This document shows, piece after piece, positions 50,102-58,693 of a stretch of 64,000 nt of DNA (position 1 is its first letter; each line of letters starts with the position of its first letter). This DNA comes from Pseudomonas sp. MPC6 (lineage in GTDB: Bacteria > Pseudomonadota > Gammaproteobacteria > Pseudomonadales > Pseudomonadaceae), in assembly GCF_006094435.1 (NCBI RefSeq), contig NZ_CP034783.1, positions 1,639,001 to 1,703,000 of the forward strand, written 5' to 3'. A program made the position numbers and the translations under genes. The notes under the pieces are model-generated. The model saw nothing but the letters and a program-made list of their open reading frames with translations. It did not search any database and was not told the origin of the DNA.

Positions 50102-52406
50102 TCGGCATCCACAAATCCAGCAAGGCGGCCAGCTCTTCGCGGCGGAACGGTTTGGCCAGGTAGTCGCTCATGCCCGCTGCACGGCAGCGTTCGCGTTCTT
50201 CGGACATCGCATTGGCGGTCAGGGCGACAATGGGCAACTGTGGCCAGCGCCCGCTGCGACGGATTTGCCGGCTGGCTTCGTAACCGTCCATCACCGGCAT
50301 GTTGCAGTCCATCAGCACCAGATCGAACTCGCTGTGCTCAAGTTGATCCAGGGCCTCGCCACCGTGAGCGGCGACGATCACCTCGCAGCCGAGTTTGCCA
50401 AGCATGCCCTTGGCCACCAGCTGATTGACCGGATTGTCCTCCACCAACAACACCCGTCCGCGTCGCATGGGTGAGCGATTATCGAGCCGGGCATCGTTGA
50501 TCGTGTTGAGATCCGGCTGCAGCACCCGCCGCAGAGTCTGGTACAGCGCATTCCGCGCCAGAGGCCGCGCCTGTTGCTGCAAGGGCGCCAGGGCGGCGGC
50601 TTCTTCGCTGGGCATGAAACTGCCGTAGGCGGTCACCAGCAAAATCGGCGCCGTGCAGGTGGGGCGCAGGCCGAACAGGCATTCGGGGCAGTCGGTGATC
50701 ACCACATCCGGGTCCAGCCCGATCAACAAGTCGTCGATCGAACGTTGCTGATATTCCAGGCCCCAACCCGGCAACAGGCTCTTGAGCAGTTCCGCCAGAC
50801 CGCTGCTGGCGGCGGTGATCGCGATGACCTTGCCCGGCAATTTTGCCGGCACCAGGGCGCGGGTGTGGCCCGGCAACGGCAGGTCCGCGCAGAACTGGCT
50901 GCCGAAGCCGGGTTCGGAGCTGATGGCGAGACGGCCTTGCATGGCTTCGCAGAGGTTGTAGGTCAGTGCCAGGCCCAGGCCGGTACCGCCGAATTGCCGG
51001 GTAATACCGGCACCCGCCTGGGTGAAGGGCTGAAAGATCCTGAGCTGGGCGTCCTGGGCGATGCCGATACCGGTATCGCAGACCTCGATCCTGACGCCGT
51101 CCCCGAACGTGGACAGGCGCACATCGACCCGGCCGAAGCGGGTGAACTTGAGGGCGTTGGACAACAGGTTGCTGACGATCTGCCGGACCCGGGTCGGGTC
51201 GCCGAGCACCAGCGCCGGAAAGTGCGGATCGATCAGACAGGTCAGTTCGACGCTCGGTGCTGCGTTCTGCGACAGCAGGCTGGCAGTGTCTTCGATCAGC
51301 GAACCGAGATCGAACGGGATGTGCTCGAGTTCAAGCTGACCCGCGTCGAATTTCGACAGGTCGAGAATGTCGTTGAGCAATTCCACCAGCACTTTTCCCG
51401 AGTCATGGGCGATGGACAGCTGTTGCTGTTGCTCGGCATTGAGCGGGCCATCCAGTGAGAGCGCGATCATCCCCAGCAGTCCGTTGAGAGGGGTACGGAT
51501 TTCGTGGCTCATGTTGGCCAGGAACGCCGAGCGCGCTTCGGCCATGTCCAGGGCGGTGCGGCGGGCGACGTCCAGTTCCTGGTTGGACTGGCTGAGCCGG
51601 GCGTTGATGGCTTTGAGTTCCGCGGTCCGGGCCGAAACGATGTTTTCCAGTTGTGCGAGGTAGTCGGTCAGACGGTTTTCGGCATTGCGTCGCTGCTGGA
51701 TTTCGGTGGCGATGTTTTCGAATTGCTGATTCGCAACTTTGACCAGCACGCCGATCTCATCGTTTTCATGACCGGCAGGGCATTCCAGCCACGTCGGTTC
51801 GACACTGCGCGGATCGCGGCCGCTGAGTTCACGAATGACCCGTGCCAAGGGTTTGGTCAGCATCACATAGAACAGGGCAAGCAGGATGCCGGTCAGCAGC
51901 AGGCTCCGGGTGAAGCCGTTGAGCAGGGTCACTTCGGCCCGACTCAGGAACCGGCTGCCGAAGGCATAGGTGTCGACGTCCAGGCGCAGGGTGCCGAGGG
52001 ATTCGGACGGTAAATGGTCCAGGTACAGGCGGTCTTCGAAGTGCCGGTTGGCGCCAAACAGGAAGTCGCTGATCACCCGATAACCGCTTTGCGAGCCCGG
52101 GCGCTTGACTTTGGCCAACACCGTACCGTTGTTGTCGGTCAATTGCGCGCCGATGATGGCGGGCGAGCGCAACAGGCCCAGGGTCAGTTCCTGGGCGAGT
52201 TCGGCGTCGATGTTGTAGGCGATGCGCGAAGCGGGGTTATGACTGATTTCCAGCAATGACAGGATTTCGCGGTTGATGGAGGCATCTTCGCTGGCATAAT
52301 CGATGCTTATTTGCAGCAAGCTGAGCAGCGTACCCAGAATGAAGCCGACCAGTACGGTCAGCCGGGCTTGTTTATAGGACAGGCGGTTAGTGAACTTGAT
52401 ATCCAT
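50085..52406 (-). CDS. sagS: SagS-like hybrid sensor kinase
   Basis: 773 residues from the ATG at 52406. Two membrane helices (about 18-38 and 167-190) bracket a periplasmic sensor region. Then HAMP, coiled coil, HisKA with the phospho-His in FLANMSHEIRTPLNG, HATPase (LLSNALKFT, DTGIGI, GGTGLGLAL) and a C-terminal receiver with LVLMDCNMPVMDGYE. No Hpt is present, so phosphate must pass to another protein, as SagS to HptB. It converges on ospR with a 17-base overlap. Confidence 0.9.
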   Translation of the reverse strand: MDIKFTNRLSYKQARLTVLVGFILGTLLSLLQISIDYASEDASINREILSLLEISHNPASRIAYNIDAELAQELTLGLLRSPAIIGAQLTDNNGTVLAKVKRPGSQSGYRVISDFLFGANRHFEDRLYLDHLPSESLGTLRLDVDTYAFGSRFLSRAEVTLLNGFTRSLLLTGILLALFYVMLTKPLARVIRELSGRDPRSVEPTWLECPAGHENDEIGVLVKVANQQFENIATEIQQRRNAENRLTDYLAQLENIVSARTAELKAINARLSQSNQELDVARRTALDMAEARSAFLANMSHEIRTPLNGLLGMIALSLDGPLNAEQQQQLSIAHDSGKVLVELLNDILDLSKFDAGQLELEHIPFDLGSLIEDTASLLSQNAAPSVELTCLIDPHFPALVLGDPTRVRQIVSNLLSNALKFTRFGRVDVRLSTFGDGVRIEVCDTGIGIAQDAQLRIFQPFTQAGAGITRQFGGTGLGLALTYNLCEAMQGRLAISSEPGFGSQFCADLPLPGHTRALVPAKLPGKVIAITAASSGLAELLKSLLPGWGLEYQQRSIDDLLIGLDPDVVITDCPECLFGLRPTCTAPILLVTAYGSFMPSEEAAALAPLQQQARPLARNALYQTLRRVLQPDLNTINDARLDNRSPMRRGRVLLVEDNPVNQLVAKGMLGKLGCEVIVAAHGGEALDQLEHSEFDLVLMDCNMPVMDGYEASRQIRRSGRWPQLPIVALTANAMSEERERCRAAGMSDYLAKPFRREELAALLDLWMPTTTAP

Positions 52407-52571
52407 GGGGTGTTGAACCACTTCCGTTTCCCTTCGCTGCTCAAGCATAGTCGATCATGCATGGATCCCGATGTCCCCGCACGCCCCTTGTTCAAGGGCT
52501 GAAAAGGTCATCGTACGCTGTGTTGGATTGCTGTAACGCATCATTACCGTGAACGTGCCCGAGGAGAAGAC

Positions 52572-53462
52572 GTGGATTCCCGATTGAATGCTTTTCTTGA
52601 ACGCGCCGATGCCGTGCTGGCCCGTATCGAACCGCTGCTGCCCACCCCCCGGCAAGCCATCGACTGGACGCACTGCCTGGCCGCACGCTGGCATCGCGAA
52701 GGGCGCAGCGGTTTTCTGTTGCCGCTGCAAGTCAGTCTCGACATGCGTTTGTCCGACTTGATCGGCGTCGATCGGCAAGTGGAACAGTTGGGGCGCAATA
52801 CCCAACAGTTCCTCGACGGCATGCCGGCCAACCACGCCTTGCTCTGGGGCTCGCGCGGTACAGGCAAATCGTCCCTGGTGCGCGCCTTGCTGGCCGAACA
52901 CGCCCAGGCGGGGTTGCGGCTGATCGAGATCGAACGCGATCACCTGGCGGACTTGCCACGCGTAGTCGAACAGATTGGCAAATTGCCCCAGCGCTTCGTG
53001 CTGTTCTGCGATGACCTGTCGTTCGAGTCGGGCGAAGGCGACTATCGCGTGCTCAAGAGCGTGCTCGACGGTTCTCTCGAACAGGCGCCGGATAACGTTT
53101 TACTCTACGCGACCTCCAATCGTCGGCACCTGGTTCCGGAAAAGGAAAGCGATAACGAAAACTGGAAAAGGGTCGACGGCGAACTCCATCCCAGCGAGGC
53201 GGTGGAAGACAAGATTGCCCTGTCGGACCGTTTTGGCCTGTGGCTGTCGTTCTATCCGTTTACCCAGGAACACTTCCTCAACGTCGTCGAGCACTGGATC
53301 GGTCAACTGGCCGACAAGGCCGGCCTCAAGTGGCAGCGTGATGCAGAACTGGACATCCTCGCCGTGCGCTGGGCGACGGGGCGGGGCAATCGCAACGGAC
53401 GATGCGCCTATCAATTTGCCCGCTATTGGGTCGGGCTCAAGCTGTTGGAGCGCAAGGCATGA
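52572..53462 (+). CDS. DUF815 family ATPase
   Basis: 296 residues from a GTG with GAGGAG upstream. Walker A LLWGSRGTGKSSLVRA near residue 95, Walker B-like FVLFCDDLSFE and sensor YATSNRRHLVPE mark an AAA-like ATPase of the DUF815 family. The role is unknown. Its stop overlaps the ATG of the next gene (ATGA), so the two are coupled. Confidence 0.92.
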   Translation: MDSRLNAFLERADAVLARIEPLLPTPRQAIDWTHCLAARWHREGRSGFLLPLQVSLDMRLSDLIGVDRQVEQLGRNTQQFLDGMPANHALLWGSRGTGKSSLVRALLAEHAQAGLRLIEIERDHLADLPRVVEQIGKLPQRFVLFCDDLSFESGEGDYRVLKSVLDGSLEQAPDNVLLYATSNRRHLVPEKESDNENWKRVDGELHPSEAVEDKIALSDRFGLWLSFYPFTQEHFLNVVEHWIGQLADKAGLKWQRDAELDILAVRWATGRGNRNGRCAYQFARYWVGLKLLERKA

Positions 53463-53941
53463 TCGATTTGCAAAAGAGCGGCCAGGGCCTCGAAGGCTAC
53501 GGCATGCTGTGGGCACAGCTGGAGTCATTGCTGGCGGATGAGCGGGATTTCATTGCCAACGCCGCGCAGTTTTCGGCATTCCTGTACAACCAGCTCGATG
53601 ATTTGAACTGGGCCGGTTTTTACCTCAATCGCAATGAAGAGCTGGTACTGGGTCCGTTTCAAGGCCAGATCGCCTGCGTGCGAATTCCGTTCGGTCGCGG
53701 TGTGTGCGGGACTGCGGCGGCGACCTTGCACACCCAATTGGTCGAAGACGTGCACGCGTTCCCGGGGCATATCGCCTGCGACAGCGCGTCCAACAGCGAG
53801 CTGGTCGTGCCGCTGGTCAAAAACGGCCGATTGATCGGCGTATTGGACCTCGACAGCCCGAAGCTCGCGCGGTTTACCGCTGAAGATCAAGCCGGTATCG
53901 AACACCTGGCGGCGATTTTCCTGCGCCTGACTGACTGCTGA
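53459..53941 (+). CDS. msrC: Free methionine-(R)-sulfoxide reductase (GAF domain)
   Basis: 160 residues, a single GAF domain. The Cys residues in IACVRIPFGRGVCGTA and in HIACDSASNSE correspond to the catalytic and resolving cysteines of fRMsr. It reduces free methionine-R-sulfoxide. It overlaps the DUF815 gene and adds to the redox-repair genes in this area. Confidence 0.93.
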   Translation: MIDLQKSGQGLEGYGMLWAQLESLLADERDFIANAAQFSAFLYNQLDDLNWAGFYLNRNEELVLGPFQGQIACVRIPFGRGVCGTAAATLHTQLVEDVHAFPGHIACDSASNSELVVPLVKNGRLIGVLDLDSPKLARFTAEDQAGIEHLAAIFLRLTDC

Positions 53942-53951
53942 TCATGCAGGG

Positions 53952-56900
53952 TTAAGCCTCTTTCATTTTGCTGTCGTCGTTTTGTCGAAGTTGCTGTTGC
54001 AGCGCCTGCTCCAATTCGAGCATGGCGCTCCCTACGGCTTCGCTGCATTCGGTGACGTTGGCGCGATGGAACACTTCATGGCAGGCGCTCTCCAGCGCCT
54101 CACAGCTGTCGATCAAGCGGGCGGCCTGGACAATGCGGGCCGCGCCCTTGATTTTGTGGGCCATATCGAGGAATGACTGCCGCTCCCCGGATGGGGTCAA
54201 TGCCAGCAGCGCTTGTCGGTCCGACCGGTTGCTGTTGAACAGTTCGACCAACAGTCGCTGTTCCAGAACCGGGTTACCCCCCGTCAACTGGTGCAGCCCT
54301 TTCAGGCTGAAGGCCGGATCGCGCACGATGGGCTCGATACCGTCAACCCATTGGCTCAACGCTGACAGCGTCAGGGGTTTGAACAGGCAGTCGTCCATGC
54401 CGGCTTGTTTGCAGCGCTGTATTTCTTCCGGCTGTGCGTTGGCAGTGAACCCCAGAATGGTGCAGGGAGGGCGTGGCGTTTGTGGTTCCTGTCGGCGAAT
54501 GGCGCGGGCCAATTCGTAGCCATTCATGATCGGCATGTTGCAATCGACAATCACCAGATCGAACGTCTGCGCTTGCCACGCCTCGAATCCTGCCTCGCCA
54601 TCCGCTGCGACGCTGAATCGATGCCCCAGAAACTCAAGCTGCTGGCACATGAGCAAGCGATTGGCCGGGTGATCGTCCACCACCAGAACGTTCAGGGGCG
54701 ACCTTGTGGCATGGATGGGCGCTTCAACAGCCTCGGGAAGCTGCTCGTATGGCAGCGTTGCCAGGCACAGCGAAACCTGGACCTGAGTGCCGATACCCGG
54801 CTGGCTGCTCAATTGCAGGCTGCCGCCCATCATCTCGCACAGACTGCGACTGATCACCAGGCCCAGCCCTGCGCCCCCCCTGCTTGACTGTTCACAATGA
54901 TCGGCTTGAGCGAAAGGTTCGAATAACCGTTGCCGATCCTGTTCGCTGATGCCGATGCCACTGTCCTGAACGTGTAACAACATCCGGATGCGTTCCGGCT
55001 CGTCGGTGGGTTGCAGGACAACGCTGATCCTGACCTGGCCAAGCTCTGTGAACTTGATGGCGTTGCTGATCAGGTTGGACAACACCTGCTTGAAGCGCAA
55101 CGGGTCCAATACGATATCGAGCCGCGGATTGTCGGGGTGAAATTCCAACAGCAGTTCAAGATTTTTCTGACGCGCCAGCCCTTCGAAAATCCGTATCACC
55201 GAGGTCACGATCTCACGCGGGTTGACGCGTTCCGGGCTCAGGCTCAGGCGGCCGGACTCGATCCGCGCGATATCGAGAATGTCTCCGATCAGCTCGAGCA
55301 AGTCTTTTGCCGAGTTGTACGCCACATCGATGGCCGGACGGTCCGGATGCTGGTCATCGATACGCTTGAGCGTCAGTTCGAGCATGCCGATGACCGCGTT
55401 CATCGGCGTGCGGATCTCATGGCTCATGGTCGCCAGGAACGTGCTTTTGGCCCGGTTGGCTTCATCGGCCCGTTCTTTCGCGCAGCGCAACTCATCGAAC
55501 AGTTGCCGCCGCTCGCTGATGTCGATCCAGCCGCCAATGATGCCCCGCACTTCACCGCTGGAATCGCGGTAGGGGATAATCCAGTGGTAGATCGTCAGTC
55601 TGCGGCCTCCAATGTGCAGCGGCCGGTCGAGAATCAGCGGTATGCCCTCGGCCACGACGCGCTGGTAATCGGCTTGAAATTCGCGCGCTTCGAAGGCATT
55701 GCTCAGGGTGCCCTGCAGGACGCTTTTGCCGATGACCTCTTCACGTTTCACGCAGAAGGTTTCCAGGTAACTGTCGTTGCAGCTTTGCAACAGCCCTTGC
55801 CGATCGCGCACATAGATGGGATGCGGTGTGCCGTTGACCAGCGAGCGCATGAATTCGAATTGATCGTTCAACGCACGCTCGGCCGCCTGACGCTGTTTTA
55901 TCTGGCGACGCATATAAGCGTTCCAGGCAACGGAAATCAGCAACAGCACGCCGGCGCCGATGACGATCTGAAAAAACAGGCGGTGATAGTTGCGCCAGGG
56001 ATGTTGCGAGGTCGCCGAATAACCACGCCAGCGACTGTTGATGATGCCCAGTTCTTCCGGTGTGATGCTTTGCAGCGCCTTGTCGAGAATGGCGTTCAGC
56101 TCGCGGGCGTCCCGGCCGGTCGCCAGGGAAAATGCGGCCTGCCGGGTTCCGAGGGTGCTGCTGATGCGCAGGGTGTGTTCGAAAACCTGCGATGACAGGA
56201 AGTAGTTGGCAACCACCAGTGAGCTCACCGCACCCTGTGCCTTGCCTTCGGCCAGCATTTCCGCGGCGCTGAAGGTGTCCGGGGTTTCAATCAGCTTGAT
56301 CTGCGGGAACTCGCGGCGCAAGTCATCCGCCATTGGATTGCCCTGAGCGATGGCCAGGCTTTGGTTCTGCAATTGGGCAAGGCTTGTCGGGCTACCGGCG
56401 GATTTGCGGGTCAGCAGAATGAAGGAGTTCTGCAGGTATGGCCGGGTGAAGCTCAGGCTCGCTTCACGTTGGGCGCTGGGGAGCAGGGCGGCGATCAGGT
56501 CGGCTTGCCCGGTGTTGACCTGCTCGACCATCTCGCCATCGCTGCGGCTGCGCCGAATATCGAAGCGCAAACCGGTGCGCAGCCTGATCAGTTCGAGCAG
56601 GTCTGCGGTAATGCCTCGAAAGTTGCCGTCGTTGTCGAAAAACGTCAGCGGCGCAAACGCTTCATTGACCACCACCCGCACGACCGGGTGTTGCGCCAGC
56701 CAGCGTTCTTCGTGGTCACTGAGCTGCAGTTTTTGATCGGTGAGCAGAATGTCGCTGCCAGCGCTCCAGCGCTTGGCAATGCTGTCTCGCTCGCCGGTGG
56801 GGACAGCCATCAGCATCGCATTGATAATCCCGAGCAGTTCGGGGTTGTTCCTGTTCACGGCAAAGCTGAAACCCTGGGCTTCGTGTCTGCCGAAATTGGC

Positions 56901-57611
56901 CATGCGGACGTTGTTCAGGTAGCCCTTGTTGATCATGTAGTGGGTTGAAATAGTATCGCCGAGGAAGACGTCAGCCTGGTCGAAAGCCACAGCATTGATC
57001 GCATTCTGGTAGGAAGGATAGGACGTGATGATCGCCTTGGGATAGACGGCCCTGACTTCCTCCAGTGGCAAATAGTGATACACCATGCTCAACCGCAGGC
57101 CGGCGAGACCGTCGCTCAGGGACCTGCTTTCGTCTTCCCGGGTCACCAGCACCGGTTGATCCACGGCGTAGGGTTCGGACAGCACGATGTCCAGGGCATT
57201 GTGAGCTTCGAACCCGTTGGCGGTGCCGAGCAGGTCGACCTCGCCGTTTTCGAGTGCCTCGATCGCCGCCCCTCGGGACTCGAAGCGCCGGACCTTGATG
57301 GGCAAACCGGTGGACGTGCCCAGGAGCCCGGCATAGTCGGCGGTGTAACCTTCATACTCGTGACCGCTGACGGTCAGATCGAAGGGTGGATAATCCGGGG
57401 CTGAAGTGCCGAGAATCAGTTCACCCTTGTTTTTGATCCATTGACGCTGGGATTGATCCAGCTGCACTTCCAGGTGTCCGGCCGATGAACGACTGAGCAG
57501 GGTGAGACTGTTGCTGGAGTTCTGTGCAGCGGGCACCGCGGTGCTCAGGCTCAAACCGGCGGCCATGAGTATCAGATAGTCCTTTATGCGGCTGAGCATT
57601 CTGCTTCTCAC
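53952..57611 (-). CDS. EvgS/RocS-type hybrid sensor kinase
   Basis: 1219 residues from a GTG that overlaps the response-regulator stop; an ATG at 57599 is an alternative. A signal or anchor helix is followed by two periplasmic SBP_bac_3 domains (about 55-275 and 290-520), a membrane helix (about 546-568), PAS (about 585-700), HisKA with FLATMSHEIRTPMNA, HATPase, a receiver with LVIVDCNMPIMNGYE and a C-terminal Hpt with MAHKIKGAARIV. The layout is that of BvgS, EvgS and RocS1. The partner is the adjacent LuxR-type regulator. Confidence 0.92.
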   Translation of the reverse strand: MRSRMLSRIKDYLILMAAGLSLSTAVPAAQNSSNSLTLLSRSSAGHLEVQLDQSQRQWIKNKGELILGTSAPDYPPFDLTVSGHEYEGYTADYAGLLGTSTGLPIKVRRFESRGAAIEALENGEVDLLGTANGFEAHNALDIVLSEPYAVDQPVLVTREDESRSLSDGLAGLRLSMVYHYLPLEEVRAVYPKAIITSYPSYQNAINAVAFDQADVFLGDTISTHYMINKGYLNNVRMANFGRHEAQGFSFAVNRNNPELLGIINAMLMAVPTGERDSIAKRWSAGSDILLTDQKLQLSDHEERWLAQHPVVRVVVNEAFAPLTFFDNDGNFRGITADLLELIRLRTGLRFDIRRSRSDGEMVEQVNTGQADLIAALLPSAQREASLSFTRPYLQNSFILLTRKSAGSPTSLAQLQNQSLAIAQGNPMADDLRREFPQIKLIETPDTFSAAEMLAEGKAQGAVSSLVVANYFLSSQVFEHTLRISSTLGTRQAAFSLATGRDARELNAILDKALQSITPEELGIINSRWRGYSATSQHPWRNYHRLFFQIVIGAGVLLLISVAWNAYMRRQIKQRQAAERALNDQFEFMRSLVNGTPHPIYVRDRQGLLQSCNDSYLETFCVKREEVIGKSVLQGTLSNAFEAREFQADYQRVVAEGIPLILDRPLHIGGRRLTIYHWIIPYRDSSGEVRGIIGGWIDISERRQLFDELRCAKERADEANRAKSTFLATMSHEIRTPMNAVIGMLELTLKRIDDQHPDRPAIDVAYNSAKDLLELIGDILDIARIESGRLSLSPERVNPREIVTSVIRIFEGLARQKNLELLLEFHPDNPRLDIVLDPLRFKQVLSNLISNAIKFTELGQVRISVVLQPTDEPERIRMLLHVQDSGIGISEQDRQRLFEPFAQADHCEQSSRGGAGLGLVISRSLCEMMGGSLQLSSQPGIGTQVQVSLCLATLPYEQLPEAVEAPIHATRSPLNVLVVDDHPANRLLMCQQLEFLGHRFSVAADGEAGFEAWQAQTFDLVIVDCNMPIMNGYELARAIRRQEPQTPRPPCTILGFTANAQPEEIQRCKQAGMDDCLFKPLTLSALSQWVDGIEPIVRDPAFSLKGLHQLTGGNPVLEQRLLVELFNSNRSDRQALLALTPSGERQSFLDMAHKIKGAARIVQAARLIDSCEALESACHEVFHRANVTECSEAVGSAMLELEQALQQQLRQNDDSKMKEA

Positions 57612-58234
57612 ACTAACGCGTTACGTTTTGCCATCTCGATGAGTTCAACCAGGGATTCGGCCTTGAGTTTTTGCATGAGTCGTTTTTTATAGGTGCTGAC
57701 CGTCTTGTTGCTCAGAAACATGCCTTTGGCAATTTCCTTGTTGCTGCGGCCTTGGGCGAAAAGTTGCAATACCATCAGTTCGCGATCATTGACTGCCTTG
57801 AACAACTCCAGATCGGCACAACGTGCGTCATCGCCACGAACAGGACTCAGGGCCTCGCTCGGATAATAGTTGTAACCTGAAAATACCGCTTTGATGGCAC
57901 TGACCAGTTCACTGAGCTCTTCCTGTTTGCACACATATCCGCAGGCGCCGGATTTCATGCAGCGAGTACCGAAAAGTTTCGGGCATTGCGCTGTTAGTAC
58001 CAGTGTTTTTATCGGCGTACACATTTGGTTGATGCGGGCGAGAACTTCCAGTCCGTCCAGTTTGGGAATGCTGATATCGAGAATGACCAGGTCAGGCATG
58101 CATTCGCGAATCATCTGCATGGCATCGACCCCATTATCCGATTCGCCGACGACATTGAAATCTGCATGTTCGAGCAACATTCGGAGGGCAAGGCGGATGA
58201 CGGGGTGATCGTCGACGATAAAAACGGAGTTCAT
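57608..58234 (-). CDS. LuxR/NarL-type response regulator (RocA/EvgA-like)
   Basis: 208 residues from the ATG at 58234; a GTG at 58249 would add five. Receiver with FIVDDHPVIRLALRMLLE and the phospho-Asp in DLVILDISIPKLDG, then a LuxR helix-turn-helix with GRSNKEIAKGMFLSNKTVSTYKK split as GRSNKEIAKGMF and LSNKTVSTYKKRL. It is the first gene of the regulator-kinase operon. Its 5' flank is the edge of the phage-like region, 100 bases from the AlpA-like gene. Confidence 0.92.
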   Translation of the reverse strand: MNSVFIVDDHPVIRLALRMLLEHADFNVVGESDNGVDAMQMIRECMPDLVILDISIPKLDGLEVLARINQMCTPIKTLVLTAQCPKLFGTRCMKSGACGYVCKQEELSELVSAIKAVFSGYNYYPSEALSPVRGDDARCADLELFKAVNDRELMVLQLFAQGRSNKEIAKGMFLSNKTVSTYKKRLMQKLKAESLVELIEMAKRNALV

Positions 58235-58336
58235 AATCAACTGCGGCACATGTGCAAACAGGCGCTCTAGAACAAGGCTCCTACAACAGGCCGCTCGACG
58301 ATGTACCCCGACAGTTACCCGATAGGAGTAATCGAG

Positions 58337-58627
58337 ATGCCCAGACTAAGAGCCCACGTCCGAGAAGTTGTGAAGACTGTCGATGTCTTGATGCCAGCAG
58401 AAGACGTAATGCAAGCGACAGGCATCGCCAGCCGCCTATCCCTGGACAAGTACGTCTCTATTGGTTGGTTTCCGGCACCCGTAGAAGTCGGACCACCGCG
58501 CCGCAACGGGACTTCGGGTAAATACGCCTGGCTCAAGAGTGAGGTGGACGCGTGGATTCTGGCGCGCGCCGCTGCACGTACGGCCAGTCCGCTGGCTGCT
58601 TTCGACGGTGCCAGTCAACCCGCTTGA
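58337..58627 (+). CDS. AlpA-like phage regulator (excisionase-type HTH)
   Basis: 96 residues from the ATG at 58337 with AGGAG 8 bases ahead. The segment LMPAEDVMQATGIASRLSLD with KYVSIGWFPAPVEVGPP, then KYAWLKSEVDAWI, is the AlpA/MerR-like winged helix used by phage and satellite regulators to activate integrase or excision genes. It is the first gene on the phage side. The name is by motif. Confidence 0.8.
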   Translation: MPRLRAHVREVVKTVDVLMPAEDVMQATGIASRLSLDKYVSIGWFPAPVEVGPPRRNGTSGKYAWLKSEVDAWILARAAARTASPLAAFDGASQPA

Positions 58628-58693
58628 ATTCCCTACGGACAAAAGAAAGCCCCGATGAGTTGACGCTCGACCAGGGCTTAAGAGGTATTTCCG

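Noticed and set aside
53952..58234. A complete roc operon (rocS1-rocR-rocA1)
   Set aside because: No REC-EAL (RocR) gene lies between or beside the kinase and regulator; only a two-gene system is present.
58260..58640. A P4-type satellite (AlpA plus primase)
   Set aside because: The convergent scaffold-like gene and its neighbours suggest a phage with its own capsid genes. A satellite remains possible until the rest of the element is seen.
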